From positions 1,612,001-1,676,000 of the forward strand of contig NZ_CP007595.1 of NCBI RefSeq assembly GCF_000785535.1: a DNA stretch of 64,000 nt. The letters run 5' to 3'. This document shows, piece by piece, positions 1-8,512 of this stretch (its first letter is position 1; each line of letters begins with the position of its first letter). This DNA is from Arthrobacter sp. PAMC 25486. GTDB lineage: Bacteria; Actinomycetota; Actinomycetes; Actinomycetales; Micrococcaceae. A program made the position numbers and the translations under genes. The notes below the pieces were generated by a model, which made no database searches, was not told where the DNA came from, and saw nothing but the letters and a program-made list of their open reading frames with translations.

Positions 1-2
1 CA

Positions 3-143
3 CTGTTGGGTGGCGGACTCGGCTGGGACTATGTGGTTGACGCCGGCCGCTGGGTTCCCGCCAACGACAACCGTAGCTACCCCCACTGGGCGCCGAACAC
101 GCCGGGCACGGCCGGCGCCGCCCCCTGCACCACCAGCGACTGA
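3..143 (+). CDS. 3' end of an unidentified gene (partial)
   Basis: The third forward frame is open from the window edge to a TGA at 141-143 and gives 46 residues rich in Trp, Gly, Pro and Asn, ending CTTSD. A composition of this kind (GLGWDYVVDAGRW, then PANDN) suggests the C-terminus of a secreted or globular protein, but the family cannot be recognised. The other open frame across this stretch runs on into the downstream repeats and looks like a shadow. The start lies outside the window. Confidence 0.5.
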   Translation: MLGGGLGWDYVVDAGRWVPANDNRSYPHWAPNTPGTAGAAPCTTSD

Positions 144-162
144 CCCACCCCCTCCCCTTCAG

Positions 163-369
163 ACGCTCGCTCACATACGGGGCACTTTTCCCCAACGCTC
201 GCTCACCTACGGGGCGTTTCCTCCCGTTTCTTCCCGACGCGGTATCACCAGGTGATACCGCGCTCTCAAGAACCCGAGCAAAGCTGCAGTTGAATGAGCG
301 AGCGTCGGGCGAAAAAGCCCCTTATGTGAGCGAGGGTCCTTGGAAACCGCCCCATATGTGAGCGAGGGT
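163..369. repeat. Nested inverted-repeat cluster (two forward, two to three reverse copies)
   Basis: Two near-identical forward units, ACGCTCGCTCACATACGGGG at 163 and ACGCTCGCTCACCTACGGGG at 195, have a 32-bp period. They are followed by reverse-complement copies at 317-337 and 342-369 (GCCCCWTATGTGAGCGAGGG) and a shorter one at 296-306. A perfect palindrome sits near the centre. The whole 200 bp could fold into a large cruciform or a hairpin RNA. No coding frame explains it. It resembles an intergenic repeat family of the genome, but that is inference. Confidence 0.75.
238..262. promoter_or_regulatory. Perfect 12-bp inverted repeat (possible operator)
   Basis: CGCGGTATCACC and GGTGATACCGCG are exact reverse complements separated by a single A. 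The element is the pivot of the surrounding inverted-repeat cluster. A nearly gapless dyad of this kind is typical of a dimeric repressor site, although no cognate regulator is adjacent. It lies about 170 bp upstream of the methyltransferase start. Confidence 0.45.
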
Positions 370-434
370 TAGGTAGACGGTAAAGTTGAGCGGCAGCAAC
401 CGGCAGCAAGCGGCACAACTTTTCAGGAGCACAC

Positions 435-1217
435 ATGGCGGGCATTGGCGGACCGGTCTTCGACGCGGAACGGCGCAGGCACATGGCTGCCGCATTCCTT
501 GAGGGCGGGGACCACTATCACAAGGTCCGCCCCGGGTATCCCCAAGACTCCCTTGACTGGCTGCTGCAATCTGCCGGCGACAGTCAGGCCCTGCCGGTCC
601 GCGATGCCCTGGACATTGGTGCTGGCACCGGCAAATACACGCAGTTGCTGGCGCGGCACGGCTGGAACATCACCGCAGTCGACCCCTCCGCGGACATGCT
701 CGCCCAACTTTCAGCGGACCTCCCCCAGGCCACCACCCTCGAAGGCACCGCCGAGCACCTCGAGCTGCCTGGTGAATCCGCCGACTTAGCGGTCGTGGCC
801 CAGGCCTGGCATTGGTGCGATCCCATCGCGGCCAGCACCGAGATTGCGCGGGTGCTGCGCCCGCAGGGAACGTTGGGGCTGGTGTGGAATCAGCTCGACG
901 TCGAACTCCCCTGGGTCCACCGCTTGGCCCGGATCATGCATGCCGGCGATGTACACAAGCCGGATTTCCGCCCCACCATCGGGCCGGAGTTCAGCCCAGC
1001 CGAGCCGCACCTCACCGGCTGGGTGCAGGTGCTGACGCCGGAGGACATCATGGAGCTGGCCAAGTCACGCAGTTACTACCTTAAGGCCGCGGAACCCATC
1101 CGAGCCAAGGTCATGGACAACTTGAGGTGGTACCTCTTCGACCATTTGGGTCATGTGCCCGGCGAACAGCTGAAATTGCCATATCTGACACAGACCTGGC
1201 GCACCCGGAAGTTGTAA
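435..1217 (+). CDS. Class I SAM-dependent methyltransferase
   Basis: This 260-aa cytosolic protein has a Rossmann-type methyltransferase core. Motif I is DIGAGTG at residues 60-66, the acidic residue that would bind the SAM ribose is D83 in VDPS, and the post-motif strand reads AQAWHW at about 122-127. This pattern and length match UbiE/Methyltransf_11 small-molecule methyltransferases. The substrate cannot be read from the sequence. The ATG is preceded by AGGAG at a suitable spacing. The gene stands alone between the repeat cluster and the mntH promoter region. Confidence 0.85.
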   Translation: MAGIGGPVFDAERRRHMAAAFLEGGDHYHKVRPGYPQDSLDWLLQSAGDSQALPVRDALDIGAGTGKYTQLLARHGWNITAVDPSADMLAQLSADLPQATTLEGTAEHLELPGESADLAVVAQAWHWCDPIAASTEIARVLRPQGTLGLVWNQLDVELPWVHRLARIMHAGDVHKPDFRPTIGPEFSPAEPHLTGWVQVLTPEDIMELAKSRSYYLKAAEPIRAKVMDNLRWYLFDHLGHVPGEQLKLPYLTQTWRTRKL

Positions 1218-1267
1218 GCAGCACCCCGCAGCACCCGCCTCGACAGCGGAACGTCGTTGCGCCTATG

Positions 1268-1285
1268 ATTTCGGTATACCGAAAT
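1268..1285. promoter_or_regulatory. Perfect 18-bp palindrome, likely MntR operator
   Basis: ATTTCGGTATACCGAAAT reads the same on both strands and lies about 30 bp upstream of the mntH GTG start. DtxR/MntR regulators bind palindromes of this size in promoters of manganese uptake genes, and the regulator gene follows mntH directly. Manganese-dependent repression is therefore the simplest reading. This is inference from position and symmetry. Confidence 0.7.
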
Positions 1286-1315
1286 TATGGTATTAGGCAA
1301 CACGAGGGTGGCATT

Positions 1316-2566
1316 GTGCTCGACACTGTCAAGAAAAAACCGCTGCGGAAGAATCGTGGCGGACTGTTTCTGCTGCTTGGCCCGGCCTTCGTTGCCGCCA
1401 TTGCCTACGTTGACCCGGGCAATGTGGCCGCCAACCTCACCTCCGGAGCAACGTATGGCTACCTGCTGGTCTGGGTGCTGGTTGCCGCCAACGTCATGGC
1501 CATGCTGGTCCAGTACCAGTCAGCCAAGCTCGGAGTCGTGACAGGAAAATCCCTGCCGGAGCACCTGGGCCAACGCTTCAAAACAAGAAGCCGGCGACTG
1601 TACTGGTTGCAGGCCGAAGTGGTCGCCATGGCCACCGACCTGGCCGAAGTGGTGGGCGGCGCCATCGCCCTGCACCTGCTGTTCCAGATCCCACTCCCCG
1701 TGGGTGGCTTGATTGTGGGCATCGCCTCCATGGCCCTGCTGACCGTCCAAAACCGCCACGGGCAGCGGCACTTCGAATCAATCATCATCTTCCTGCTCGT
1801 CATCATCACCATCGGATTCCTCACCGGCTTGGTCCTCAGCCCGCCCGATCCGGCAGGCGTCGCCGGCGGCCTCATCCCCCGCTTCGAAGGCAGCAACTCC
1901 GTCATGCTCGCCGCGGGCATGCTCGGGGCAACGGTCATGCCACACGCCATTTACCTGCATTCCCAGCTGTCCAAGGACCGGCACCCGGACGCCCGCAGCA
2001 CCCCGGCGCGCCTGCGGAAGATTCTGAAGGCGACCAGGCTCGACGTCGTGCTGGCCTTGATCCTGGCCGGCGCCGTCAACATCGGCATGCTGCTGCTGGC
2101 CGCCTCAACACTGGGCGGGGTTTCGGGAACCGACTCCATTGAAGGCGCCCACACGGCCATCGTGGACAGCCTGGGGCCGGTGATCGGCGTTGTCTTTGCC
2201 GTGGGCCTGCTGGCATCGGGGCTCGCGTCAACTTCGGTGGGAGCCTACGCCGGGGCCACCATCATGAACGGCCTCCTGCACGTGCGCATTCCGCTGCAAA
2301 TGAGGCGCATGGTCAGCCTCATCCCGGCCATCATCCTGCTTTCGGTGGGCGTGGACCCCACCTGGGCGCTAATCGTGAGCCAGATCGTGCTCAGCTTCGG
2401 CATCCCCTTCGCCCTGATCCCGCTGCTGCGCCTGACCGCCAGCAAAAAGGTCATGGGTGAACACCACGACGGCCTCCCCCTGCGCCTGGCCGCACTCATC
2501 AGCGTGGTCCTGATCGTGGCACTGAACGCACTGCTGCTGTGGCTGACCTTCACGGGGCAGGCCTAG
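1316..2566 (+). CDS. mntH: Nramp-family Mn2+/H+ symporter
   Basis: A 416-aa, roughly 11-helix inner-membrane transporter importing Mn2+ (and possibly Fe2+) with protons. The DPGN metal-binding motif of TM1 is at residues 33-36 and the TM6 MPH motif at 208-210, both diagnostic of Nramp proteins. The frame is open further upstream, but the GTG at 1316 has GAGGG 7 nt before it and gives a family-typical length, so that start is chosen. It is followed 17 bp later by the DtxR-type regulator in the same direction, forming an mntH-mntR operon under the palindrome at 1268-1285. Confidence 0.93.
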   Translation: MLDTVKKKPLRKNRGGLFLLLGPAFVAAIAYVDPGNVAANLTSGATYGYLLVWVLVAANVMAMLVQYQSAKLGVVTGKSLPEHLGQRFKTRSRRLYWLQAEVVAMATDLAEVVGGAIALHLLFQIPLPVGGLIVGIASMALLTVQNRHGQRHFESIIIFLLVIITIGFLTGLVLSPPDPAGVAGGLIPRFEGSNSVMLAAGMLGATVMPHAIYLHSQLSKDRHPDARSTPARLRKILKATRLDVVLALILAGAVNIGMLLLAASTLGGVSGTDSIEGAHTAIVDSLGPVIGVVFAVGLLASGLASTSVGAYAGATIMNGLLHVRIPLQMRRMVSLIPAIILLSVGVDPTWALIVSQIVLSFGIPFALIPLLRLTASKKVMGEHHDGLPLRLAALISVVLIVALNALLLWLTFTGQA

Positions 2567-2583
2567 CGGGTAGGGTTGGGGAT

Positions 2584-3348
2584 GTGAAACAAACTGCCAC
2601 ATCCTCCAGCATCGAAGACTACGTGAAGGTCATCTACGCCTATACGGAGTGGCAGGACAAGCCGATCACCTCGAGCGTTCTGGCTACCCGGCTCGGCGTC
2701 GCGAATTCCTCGGTCTCCGAGATGGTTCGCAAGCTCAAGGACCAGGGCCTCGTGGACCACCAGCCCTACAGCCCCATCCACCTGACCCCGCAGGGCCTGA
2801 CCCTCGCGCTGGCCATGGTCCGGCGGCACCGGCTCCTCGAGACCTACCTGGTCCGCGAGCTCGGCTACACCTGGGACGAGGTCCACGAAGAGGCGGAACA
2901 GCTGGAACACGCCGTTTCAGAGCACTTTATCGAGCGGATGAGCACCAAGCTCGGCCACCCCACCCGCGACCCTCACGGCGACCCGATCCCGGATGCCACC
3001 GGCCGCATCACCATGGTCCGCTCGCACCGCCTCGACGAGCTCGATGCCGGCCACACCGGCCGCATTTCGCGCATCAGCGACCATGACCCCGAGCTTTTGC
3101 GCCATCTGGAAACACTGGGCATCGGCCTCGACACGCAGCTCACCGTCCTTGACAGGCCCCCTTTCGGTGCCGGCTGCCAGGTCCGCCTGGCTGATGTTCC
3201 GGATTCTAAGCACGACGCCGGACCCCTCACCTTGGGTGATGAGGTTGCCGCCTCGCTGTGGCTGTCTTCCGTGGGAACACACCCGGAGTGCACCGTGCAG
3301 GACGTCACCGGCGGCTCCCTGATGAGCGAACACTACGCAGACAATTAG
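2584..3348 (+). CDS. mntR: DtxR/MntR-type metal-dependent regulator
   Basis: This 254-aa protein has a winged HTH (about 5-65, with TRLGVANSSVSEMVRKL as the recognition region). A dimerisation/metal-binding domain (about 70-140) carries candidate ligands H82, E85/E86, H101 and H109. A C-terminal FeoA/SH3-like domain covers about 165-245. These are the three domains of full-length DtxR-family repressors. The operon position after mntH points to manganese sensing. The GTG at 2584 is taken as the start because the upstream extension would run back into mntH, and G-rich sequence precedes it. Confidence 0.88.
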   Translation: MKQTATSSSIEDYVKVIYAYTEWQDKPITSSVLATRLGVANSSVSEMVRKLKDQGLVDHQPYSPIHLTPQGLTLALAMVRRHRLLETYLVRELGYTWDEVHEEAEQLEHAVSEHFIERMSTKLGHPTRDPHGDPIPDATGRITMVRSHRLDELDAGHTGRISRISDHDPELLRHLETLGIGLDTQLTVLDRPPFGAGCQVRLADVPDSKHDAGPLTLGDEVAASLWLSSVGTHPECTVQDVTGGSLMSEHYADN

Positions 3349-3379
3349 CGACCACCGCAGGCCTGCGCCCCTTGCAGCG

Positions 3380-3441
3380 CTGAGGCTCGGCAGCCCGGCG
3401 GCTCCGGCCGCTCCGGCAGCTCGGGCAGCTCGGGCAGCTCC
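3380..3441. repeat. Short GC-rich tandem repeat (9-bp units)
   Basis: Several degenerate 9-bp units of the type GCTCGGGCA/GCTCCGGCA occur between the mntR stop and the next gene. Read on the minus strand they give an Ala/Gly-rich string in an otherwise meaningless frame. There is no poly-T tail, so a terminator is not supported. It is probably slippage-prone intergenic sequence. Confidence 0.5.
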
Positions 3442-3460
3442 TAAAATATTGGTAGCCTGC

Positions 3461-3805
3461 GTGAATGCCCGCAACGATGCCGTTTTTGCAGCCACCCCGC
3501 TGATCCTGGGTATTGTTTTCCTGACCGTGGGAATCGTCATTCACAAGCCGGGGAGCAGCAAGTGGCCGCTCGTGCAGGGCGTGGCGATTCCGTCCGGCTT
3601 CAGGGCCACCGAGTTTGAGTGGCGCAGCCCTGACGGCGTGTTCTGCCGGGGCCGCTCGTTGGCCCACACGATTCCGCTGCGGCCGGGCAACCCTGTGAGC
3701 GTGGCTTTGGACCCCAATGACTGCACCCGGTTCCGGCTCGATGGCGCGGCTAAGGCGCGGGGCGACTATGGGTTGGGGTTTCTGCGCGTTGGGCACGCAG
3801 GATGA
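3461..3805 (+). CDS. Small membrane protein, DUF3592-like
   Basis: About 114 residues. One hydrophobic segment near the N-terminus (TPLILGIVFLTVGIVI) is followed by a soluble beta-rich part ending in a PLRPGNPVSVALDPND stretch, which resembles DUF3592 proteins of the cell envelope. GTG at 3461 is taken as the start; an in-frame TTG 12 nt upstream is possible. The 3' end overlaps the convergent acyl-CoA synthetase gene by about 56 bp, which lowers confidence. Function unknown. Confidence 0.5.
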   Translation: MNARNDAVFAATPLILGIVFLTVGIVIHKPGSSKWPLVQGVAIPSGFRATEFEWRSPDGVFCRGRSLAHTIPLRPGNPVSVALDPNDCTRFRLDGAAKARGDYGLGFLRVGHAG

Positions 3806-5480
3806 AACGCTGCACCTTGCCGCTGGGCGTTTTAGGCAGTTCCGGGACAAAATGAACCCGGCGCGGGTAGGCGTGGGCAGCAAACTTGTCCTTCACCAGC
3901 CGTTGCAGCTCGGCAACGAGCTCTTCGGAACCCTCCGAGGCATCACGCAGCACAACATACGCTTCAAGGACTTCGCCGCGGATCTCGTCCGGGGTGCCGA
4001 TCACGGCCGCCTCAGCGACGCGTGGATGTGTCACCAAGACAGACTCAACGTCGAAGGGCCCGATGCGGTAACCGGCCATAATGATGACGTCGTCGTCGCG
4101 TGAGGAGAAGTAAATGTAGCCGTCGGCGTCGCGGCGCCCGGAATCGCCGGTGAGGTACCACTCGCCACCTTCGCTGAAGCGCTCGGCCGTTTTCTCCGGC
4201 GCAGCCACATAAGCGTCAAACCACATGAAGGGGCTCTTGAGCACGTTGACGGCGATGCGTCCGGATTCACCGTCGGGAGCGGAAGCGTCGGAGTCCTCAG
4301 AAAGTACGTCCACGCTCCATCCCGGCAACGGCTCCCCCATGGAACCGGGCCGTAGATCCTCTTGGAGTCCGTCCGCCCAGGCGTTTCCGGCGACCATGCC
4401 AAGTTCTGTTTGGCCGTAGTGGTCGTGCACTTCTAGGCCGAAGGCGTCACGGCCCCAGGAAATGACGTCAGGGGTCAGCGGCTCTCCGGCACTTGAGGCC
4501 CGCCGCAATGCATGGCCGGCGCCGGGCGCCGATCCGGCGCGCAGCGAACGGTACACGGTGGGCGCGGCGGCAAAGTTTGTGACGGCGAACTTCTCCATGA
4601 CGGCCCAGGTCAGGTCCGCACTGAACCCGGCGGACAGGAGCAGCGACCGGTCGCCGGCAGCCATGGGTGCCAGCAGCGCGAAGTACAGTCCGTAGGCCCA
4701 GCCGGGATCGGCCATGTTCCAAAAGACGTCGTCAGCGCGAACATCAAGGCCAAATCGGTGATAGCCAACAAAGGAGGCCACGGCGCGCAACGGAATCGGA
4801 ACGCCCTTGGGTGTGCCGGTGGTCCCGGAGGTGAACAACTGCACCAGGGCGCCATCGCCGCCCACGGCGACGGAACCGCCGTCGTTCGACAAACCGGCAA
4901 TGGTGGGCAATCCGCCGTCGGACTCCCCTGAAGAACCGGAGGAATCCGGAGAATCCGAGGAAAACAGAGCGGAGGTCCCTGCCAGCAGCTCGGCAAAGGA
5001 GTGGTCGTAGCCAAAGGCCTCACCACGGGCCACAATGACCGGCAGCGACGCGTCGGTGGGAATCTCGCCGGGAGGGACGAGCTTGCGACGCTGGTCGGCG
5101 TCGCAAATCACCAGCTGCGCACCGCTGGACTGCAGCCGGAAGGCGATGGCGTCGTGGGCGAAGGCCGTAAAAAGGGGAACATCCACGGCGCCCAGGCGCC
5201 AGATGCCGAGCAGCGCGATGACCAGCTCGGCGGACTTGCCCATCAGCGTGGCAACATGATCGCCGCGCCGCACGCCCAGGGCGGTTAAAGCAGCGGCGAA
5301 CTGCGTGGACTTCTCCCGCAGCTCGCCGTAGCTAATATCAACGAAGTTCAGTTCGGCATCAATGACGGTGAACGCCGTGGCCTCGGCGGGATGCCGATCA
5401 CACAACAGTTCAGCCGCATTGGCACCGGGCGCCGCGAAGGTATCCAATAGCTCCTGCACGCGTGCGCCCATGATCCCCAC
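3750..5480 (-). CDS. AMP-dependent acyl-CoA/acetyl-CoA synthetase
   Basis: An adenylate-forming ligase of about 576 aa that activates a carboxylic acid with ATP and transfers it to CoA. Visible motifs are the P-loop-like LFTSGTTGTPKG, the YGQTE adenine motif, the YLTGDSGRRDADG hinge region, GYRIGPFDVE, and the C-terminal PKTPSGKVQR containing the catalytic lysine. A Ser/Asp/Gly-rich insert of about 40 residues precedes the P-loop and is probably a disordered loop. The chain length of the substrate cannot be told. The start is either GTG 5480 or ATG 5471. The DUF4193 gene ends 7 bp upstream on the same strand, so the two may be cotranscribed. Confidence 0.85.
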   Translation of the reverse strand: MGIMGARVQELLDTFAAPGANAAELLCDRHPAEATAFTVIDAELNFVDISYGELREKSTQFAAALTALGVRRGDHVATLMGKSAELVIALLGIWRLGAVDVPLFTAFAHDAIAFRLQSSGAQLVICDADQRRKLVPPGEIPTDASLPVIVARGEAFGYDHSFAELLAGTSALFSSDSPDSSGSSGESDGGLPTIAGLSNDGGSVAVGGDGALVQLFTSGTTGTPKGVPIPLRAVASFVGYHRFGLDVRADDVFWNMADPGWAYGLYFALLAPMAAGDRSLLLSAGFSADLTWAVMEKFAVTNFAAAPTVYRSLRAGSAPGAGHALRRASSAGEPLTPDVISWGRDAFGLEVHDHYGQTELGMVAGNAWADGLQEDLRPGSMGEPLPGWSVDVLSEDSDASAPDGESGRIAVNVLKSPFMWFDAYVAAPEKTAERFSEGGEWYLTGDSGRRDADGYIYFSSRDDDVIIMAGYRIGPFDVESVLVTHPRVAEAAVIGTPDEIRGEVLEAYVVLRDASEGSEELVAELQRLVKDKFAAHAYPRRVHFVPELPKTPSGKVQRFILRAQRAETPTHSRPAP

Positions 5481-5486
5481 TGCTAT

Positions 5487-5786
5487 TTAGCCTTCACAGT
5501 CCTTGCAGTACAGCAAGCCGTTCTTCTCGCGGGCCACCTGGCTGCGGTGGCGGACGAGGAAGCAGGAAGAGCAGGTGAACTCGTCGTCCTGGGCCGGGAT
5601 GACCTGGATGATGAGCTCTTCGTTGGAGAGATCGGCACCGGGAAGGTCCGTGCCTTCGGCCGTGTCCGAGTCTTCGACGTCAATGTGTGCCGTCTGTGCA
5701 CCGCCACGCTGAACCTGGAGCGCCTGCAGCGACTCTGTCTCGTGGTCTTCATCCTTGTTGCGGGGTGCGTCGTAATCCGTTGCCAT
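5487..5786 (-). CDS. DUF4193 family protein
   Basis: A 99-aa acidic protein beginning MATDYDAPR and ending in a small zinc-ribbon-like module with two Cys pairs, FTCSSCF and YCKDC. Length, acidic N-terminal half and terminal cysteine pairs match DUF4193, a family common in Actinobacteria and of unknown role. The ATG at 5786 is preceded by CAGGAG 12 nt away, a slightly long spacing. A longer upstream reading of the frame would begin in non-conserved sequence and is rejected. Confidence 0.85.
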   Translation of the reverse strand: MATDYDAPRNKDEDHETESLQALQVQRGGAQTAHIDVEDSDTAEGTDLPGADLSNEELIIQVIPAQDDEFTCSSCFLVRHRSQVAREKNGLLYCKDCEG

Positions 5787-6077
5787 GCGGTTTTCAAACT
5801 CCTGAACTGCTCGTGATATGGGGTGTGGTCTTTCAGCGCCCCATACTAGCCCCTGAAAGCTGAAAATGCGCCCTGAATTCCCTGTTGTTTTCCCACAGCA
5901 TAGGGTATGACTTTCATTTTTGCTGCAAACTCGGCAAAAATGGCTCAAATCCAAGGAGGAAAGTCTCGGGCTGTGGCCATTCTCACCCCGCCAAACCACC
6001 CGTCCGGTGCCACCCAGCAGCCCTGGAGGCTGCGGCGAATCGCCAGCCATCATGCTGGGATCTATCCTTAGAAGAAC

Positions 6078-6470
6078 ATGGCTAACAACTCTTCCCCCCG
6101 CACATCACTGAATCGCCGCCAGATGGCCCAGGCCCTGAACATTCCCCCGGAAATGGCCGCCCGCAACGGCATCCCCTCCCGCATGAGCGCCGCCGAGGTT
6201 GCCGACCTGGATACCAACCCCCCGGCATGGCTGGCGCAGTCGCGGGCCAATTCCACGGGCAAGCGCCCCGTGTGGGTGGATTTGCGCTGCTACCTGTGCG
6301 ATTTCCTGGAAGTTGCCCGGCCCAAGAAGTGGTGGCCGGAATTCACCTATGTCATCTGCGACTTCCATGACGACAGTGAGCTGCCTGACCCTGAGGCAGG
6401 TCTGCGTCGCAGCCAGTACGACGGCGTGGGGAGCCGATTCATTGGCATCGTCGACTCCCAGGATGGCTAA
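6078..6470 (+). CDS. Conserved hypothetical cytosolic protein
   Basis: A 130-aa soluble protein with an N-terminal helical part (SLNRRQMAQALNIPPEMAARNGIP), which may be a small HTH-like segment, then a Trp-rich region containing CYLCDF and VICDF cysteines. No family is recognised. It is divergent from the DUF4193 gene across a 290-bp intergenic region that should contain both promoters. The region has no obvious coding content and only a weak ribosome site before this ATG. Confidence 0.6.
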   Translation: MANNSSPRTSLNRRQMAQALNIPPEMAARNGIPSRMSAAEVADLDTNPPAWLAQSRANSTGKRPVWVDLRCYLCDFLEVARPKKWWPEFTYVICDFHDDSELPDPEAGLRRSQYDGVGSRFIGIVDSQDG

Positions 6471-6533
6471 GGCCGCAACGCCCCACCCGGTGGCACTTAG
6501 CGTGGGGGCCTTCCATCGAGTAGGCTTCACGGC

Positions 6534-7268
6534 GTGAGCGTTTCAGCAAAAAATTTCCAGCACTGGCTCACTTCCGTGGCCGGCTCCACGAGCCAGGCGG
6601 CTTTGTGCCGCGCGGCCGGCATTAAACGTTCGACGCTGGCCCAACAGCTGGTGCGCGGGCGGGTCTCGTTGGCCACAGTTGCCGCGGTGAGCCGTTCGCT
6701 GGGTCTGCAGGTGGTCACCACCTTAACTGAATTCCCGCAGTTTGAGGACCTTGCCACTGGAATCAAGGCGCCAACCCAAGCGGAAGCACTGAGCCAAATC
6801 GCCGATACCGATTTGCTGCAAGAAATCCTGAACCGCCATGCTGCTGCGGAATCGTCAACCACGTCACCTCAGTTGACACTTTCCCCGTCTCATCACACCT
6901 CCTCGGTACGCACGTGGCTGGATGCCGTTGACACCACAGAGCTGCGCCAGAAGGTCGCCCGGCAGGCTGACATTGCACCGCAGAATTTATCGGCACAAAT
7001 CACGGCCAACAGGCTCACCGCGGAGCTGGCCATAGAAAGCGCCCGAATTGCCGGAGTCGGCCTGACCAACGGGTTGGTAGCCACAGGTTTCCTCTCGCCG
7101 GTTGAAGCCGGTTGGGAACCACAGTCCAGGGAACGAGCTTTGCGGGACACCCCTAACAGTGTGCTGGTCCTGACGGTGTCACACCGACTTGAAATATTGG
7201 GCCGTGCCATGCGCCGGTCAGAAGACGACACCGCTGCTGTGCGGAGTATTTGGGAGAACCTGGGATGA
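6534..7268 (+). CDS. XRE-like HTH regulatory protein
   Basis: A 244-aa soluble protein. Residues about 18-55 (SQAALCRAAGIKRSTLAQQLVRGRVSLATVAAVSRSLGL, read in parts) look like a Cro/C1-type HTH. The rest is helical, with an Ala-rich segment near 160-190. Start is GTG 6534. The stop codon overlaps the ATG of the following membrane-protein gene (ATGA), so the two are translationally coupled and probably work together. Confidence 0.65.
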   Translation: MSVSAKNFQHWLTSVAGSTSQAALCRAAGIKRSTLAQQLVRGRVSLATVAAVSRSLGLQVVTTLTEFPQFEDLATGIKAPTQAEALSQIADTDLLQEILNRHAAAESSTTSPQLTLSPSHHTSSVRTWLDAVDTTELRQKVARQADIAPQNLSAQITANRLTAELAIESARIAGVGLTNGLVATGFLSPVEAGWEPQSRERALRDTPNSVLVLTVSHRLEILGRAMRRSEDDTAAVRSIWENLG

Positions 7269-7972
7269 CATCAACTGTGCAATGGGCAGCACTCATTGCG
7301 TGCCTGGCGTGCACGGCTTGGCGGATTCCAGCCATGCTGAAAGGCCGAAATCGCGGCCTTTTTTGGATTTTCGCCATGACGTCGCTGTGCGTCGGCCTGA
7401 GCATCCCCGCCATTTACCTACCCGTCGATGCGTTGCTGGGCGGCATCAACCTGGCAAATGTCATCTTACGCCTGAGCTTGTTTGCCGCATTCTTCCTTCT
7501 GGCTGCCAAGGTTGCTGCCGCCTACAACTCGCCGTTGGCCCGAAAACTTGTCCGGGGCCCGGTGGGAATAGCCGTTTTGGCATTCTGCTCGCTGGGCATC
7601 TGTATCAGCTTCTTCGTGTCCCAAAAGGCCTCGTCAAGCACCGGGCTGTCAGAGCTGGAGCACGAGCCCGCACTCGCCGCCTACATGTGGTTTGGCATGG
7701 CGTACATGGCCTACGCAGCGGCTTGCGTGGTGATCCCCACAGCCAGGGCCGTCTGCTCGCGGCGCCCGGTCCTTGACAGGGCCTCAGCATTGCTCATGTG
7801 CATTGGCTTCGTTCTGGTCCTGGCCACTGTGCCCCTCCAGCTAGCCCCCAACACCAACTACGCGGTCCTGAAGCTGGTCTCATTCAGCGCAATTCTTTGT
7901 ATCGCCGCTGGCTTGTCCTTGGTGTGGCTCTCGTTCATCCGCAGACCCATGCGCCCCAAAGCCGTACAGTAG
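7265..7972 (+). CDS. Multi-pass (about 7 TM) membrane protein
   Basis: This 235-aa integral membrane protein has about seven hydrophobic helices and no catalytic motif. ATG 7265 overlaps the upstream TGA by 4 nt. Actinobacteria often pair an XRE regulator with a 7-TM protein of the MAB_1171c/DUF6545 type. This protein would correspond to the membrane half of that type without a C-terminal domain, but the assignment is a guess. It might sense a signal for the coupled regulator. Confidence 0.65.
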   Translation: MTSTVQWAALIACLACTAWRIPAMLKGRNRGLFWIFAMTSLCVGLSIPAIYLPVDALLGGINLANVILRLSLFAAFFLLAAKVAAAYNSPLARKLVRGPVGIAVLAFCSLGICISFFVSQKASSSTGLSELEHEPALAAYMWFGMAYMAYAAACVVIPTARAVCSRRPVLDRASALLMCIGFVLVLATVPLQLAPNTNYAVLKLVSFSAILCIAAGLSLVWLSFIRRPMRPKAVQ

Positions 7973-8088
7973 AAAACTGCCCGGCGGGTTCCGCAAAAAT
8001 TGGAATGTGCACTTTTCCATTAGTTCTGTCATAATAATGAATGTGTGAACAACGTTTGCCAAAACGAAAAACGCAATCCTTTGGGGGT

Positions 8089-8124
8089 GAGTGGTGGTTC
8101 GGCGTAAGAGCCGGTCCACCACTC
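8089..8124. terminator. Strong stem-loop in a 540-bp gene-free gap
   Basis: GAGTGGTGG and CCACCACTC pair perfectly around an inner CGGC/GCCG stem and a 6-nt loop. A moderately T-rich stretch follows. It could end transcription from the membrane-protein gene 117 bp upstream or be part of a small RNA. The remainder of 7973-8512 contains only a weak shadow reading frame, and no promoter or gene is convincing. Confidence 0.5.
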
Positions 8125-8512
8125 AGTTTATTTAACAGCCTGCTTGGCAGTCTGACCATGCAAGGCGTGTGTCCGCATTATTTACACTCCGCCCGTCACG
8201 CCGATTCTGCCCGTAGATGTCGGGCCCCGGCGCCAAAAGCGGCATTCCAGTCATTGTCGAGTGACGTCAGAGCGCTCAGTCGGCCTCTCGTCCGCTTACA
8301 GTTAGCCATCTGGCTAACACTGCAATTCCAAGCTAAAGTAGGCTCGATCCAAGGGTGATTCCCGAGCATCCTCACCTTTGTCTGAGCTTCACGAGAAAAT
8401 TCTGCAAGCTTCCGATCACTATGCAGTAAAGCCCTCGGCAATGCAATGAGAGTGCGGCGCGGGACTGGTCGATCGAATTGGTTTTACACTGGGGAAGGAA
8501 ACAAGTCGTCGA

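Noticed and set aside
8041..8358. 105-aa open frame in the gap before the LuxR regulator
   Set aside because: It spans the stem-loop at 8089-8124, has no ribosome site and its composition (Arg, Pro, Ser mix) looks like non-coding high-GC sequence.
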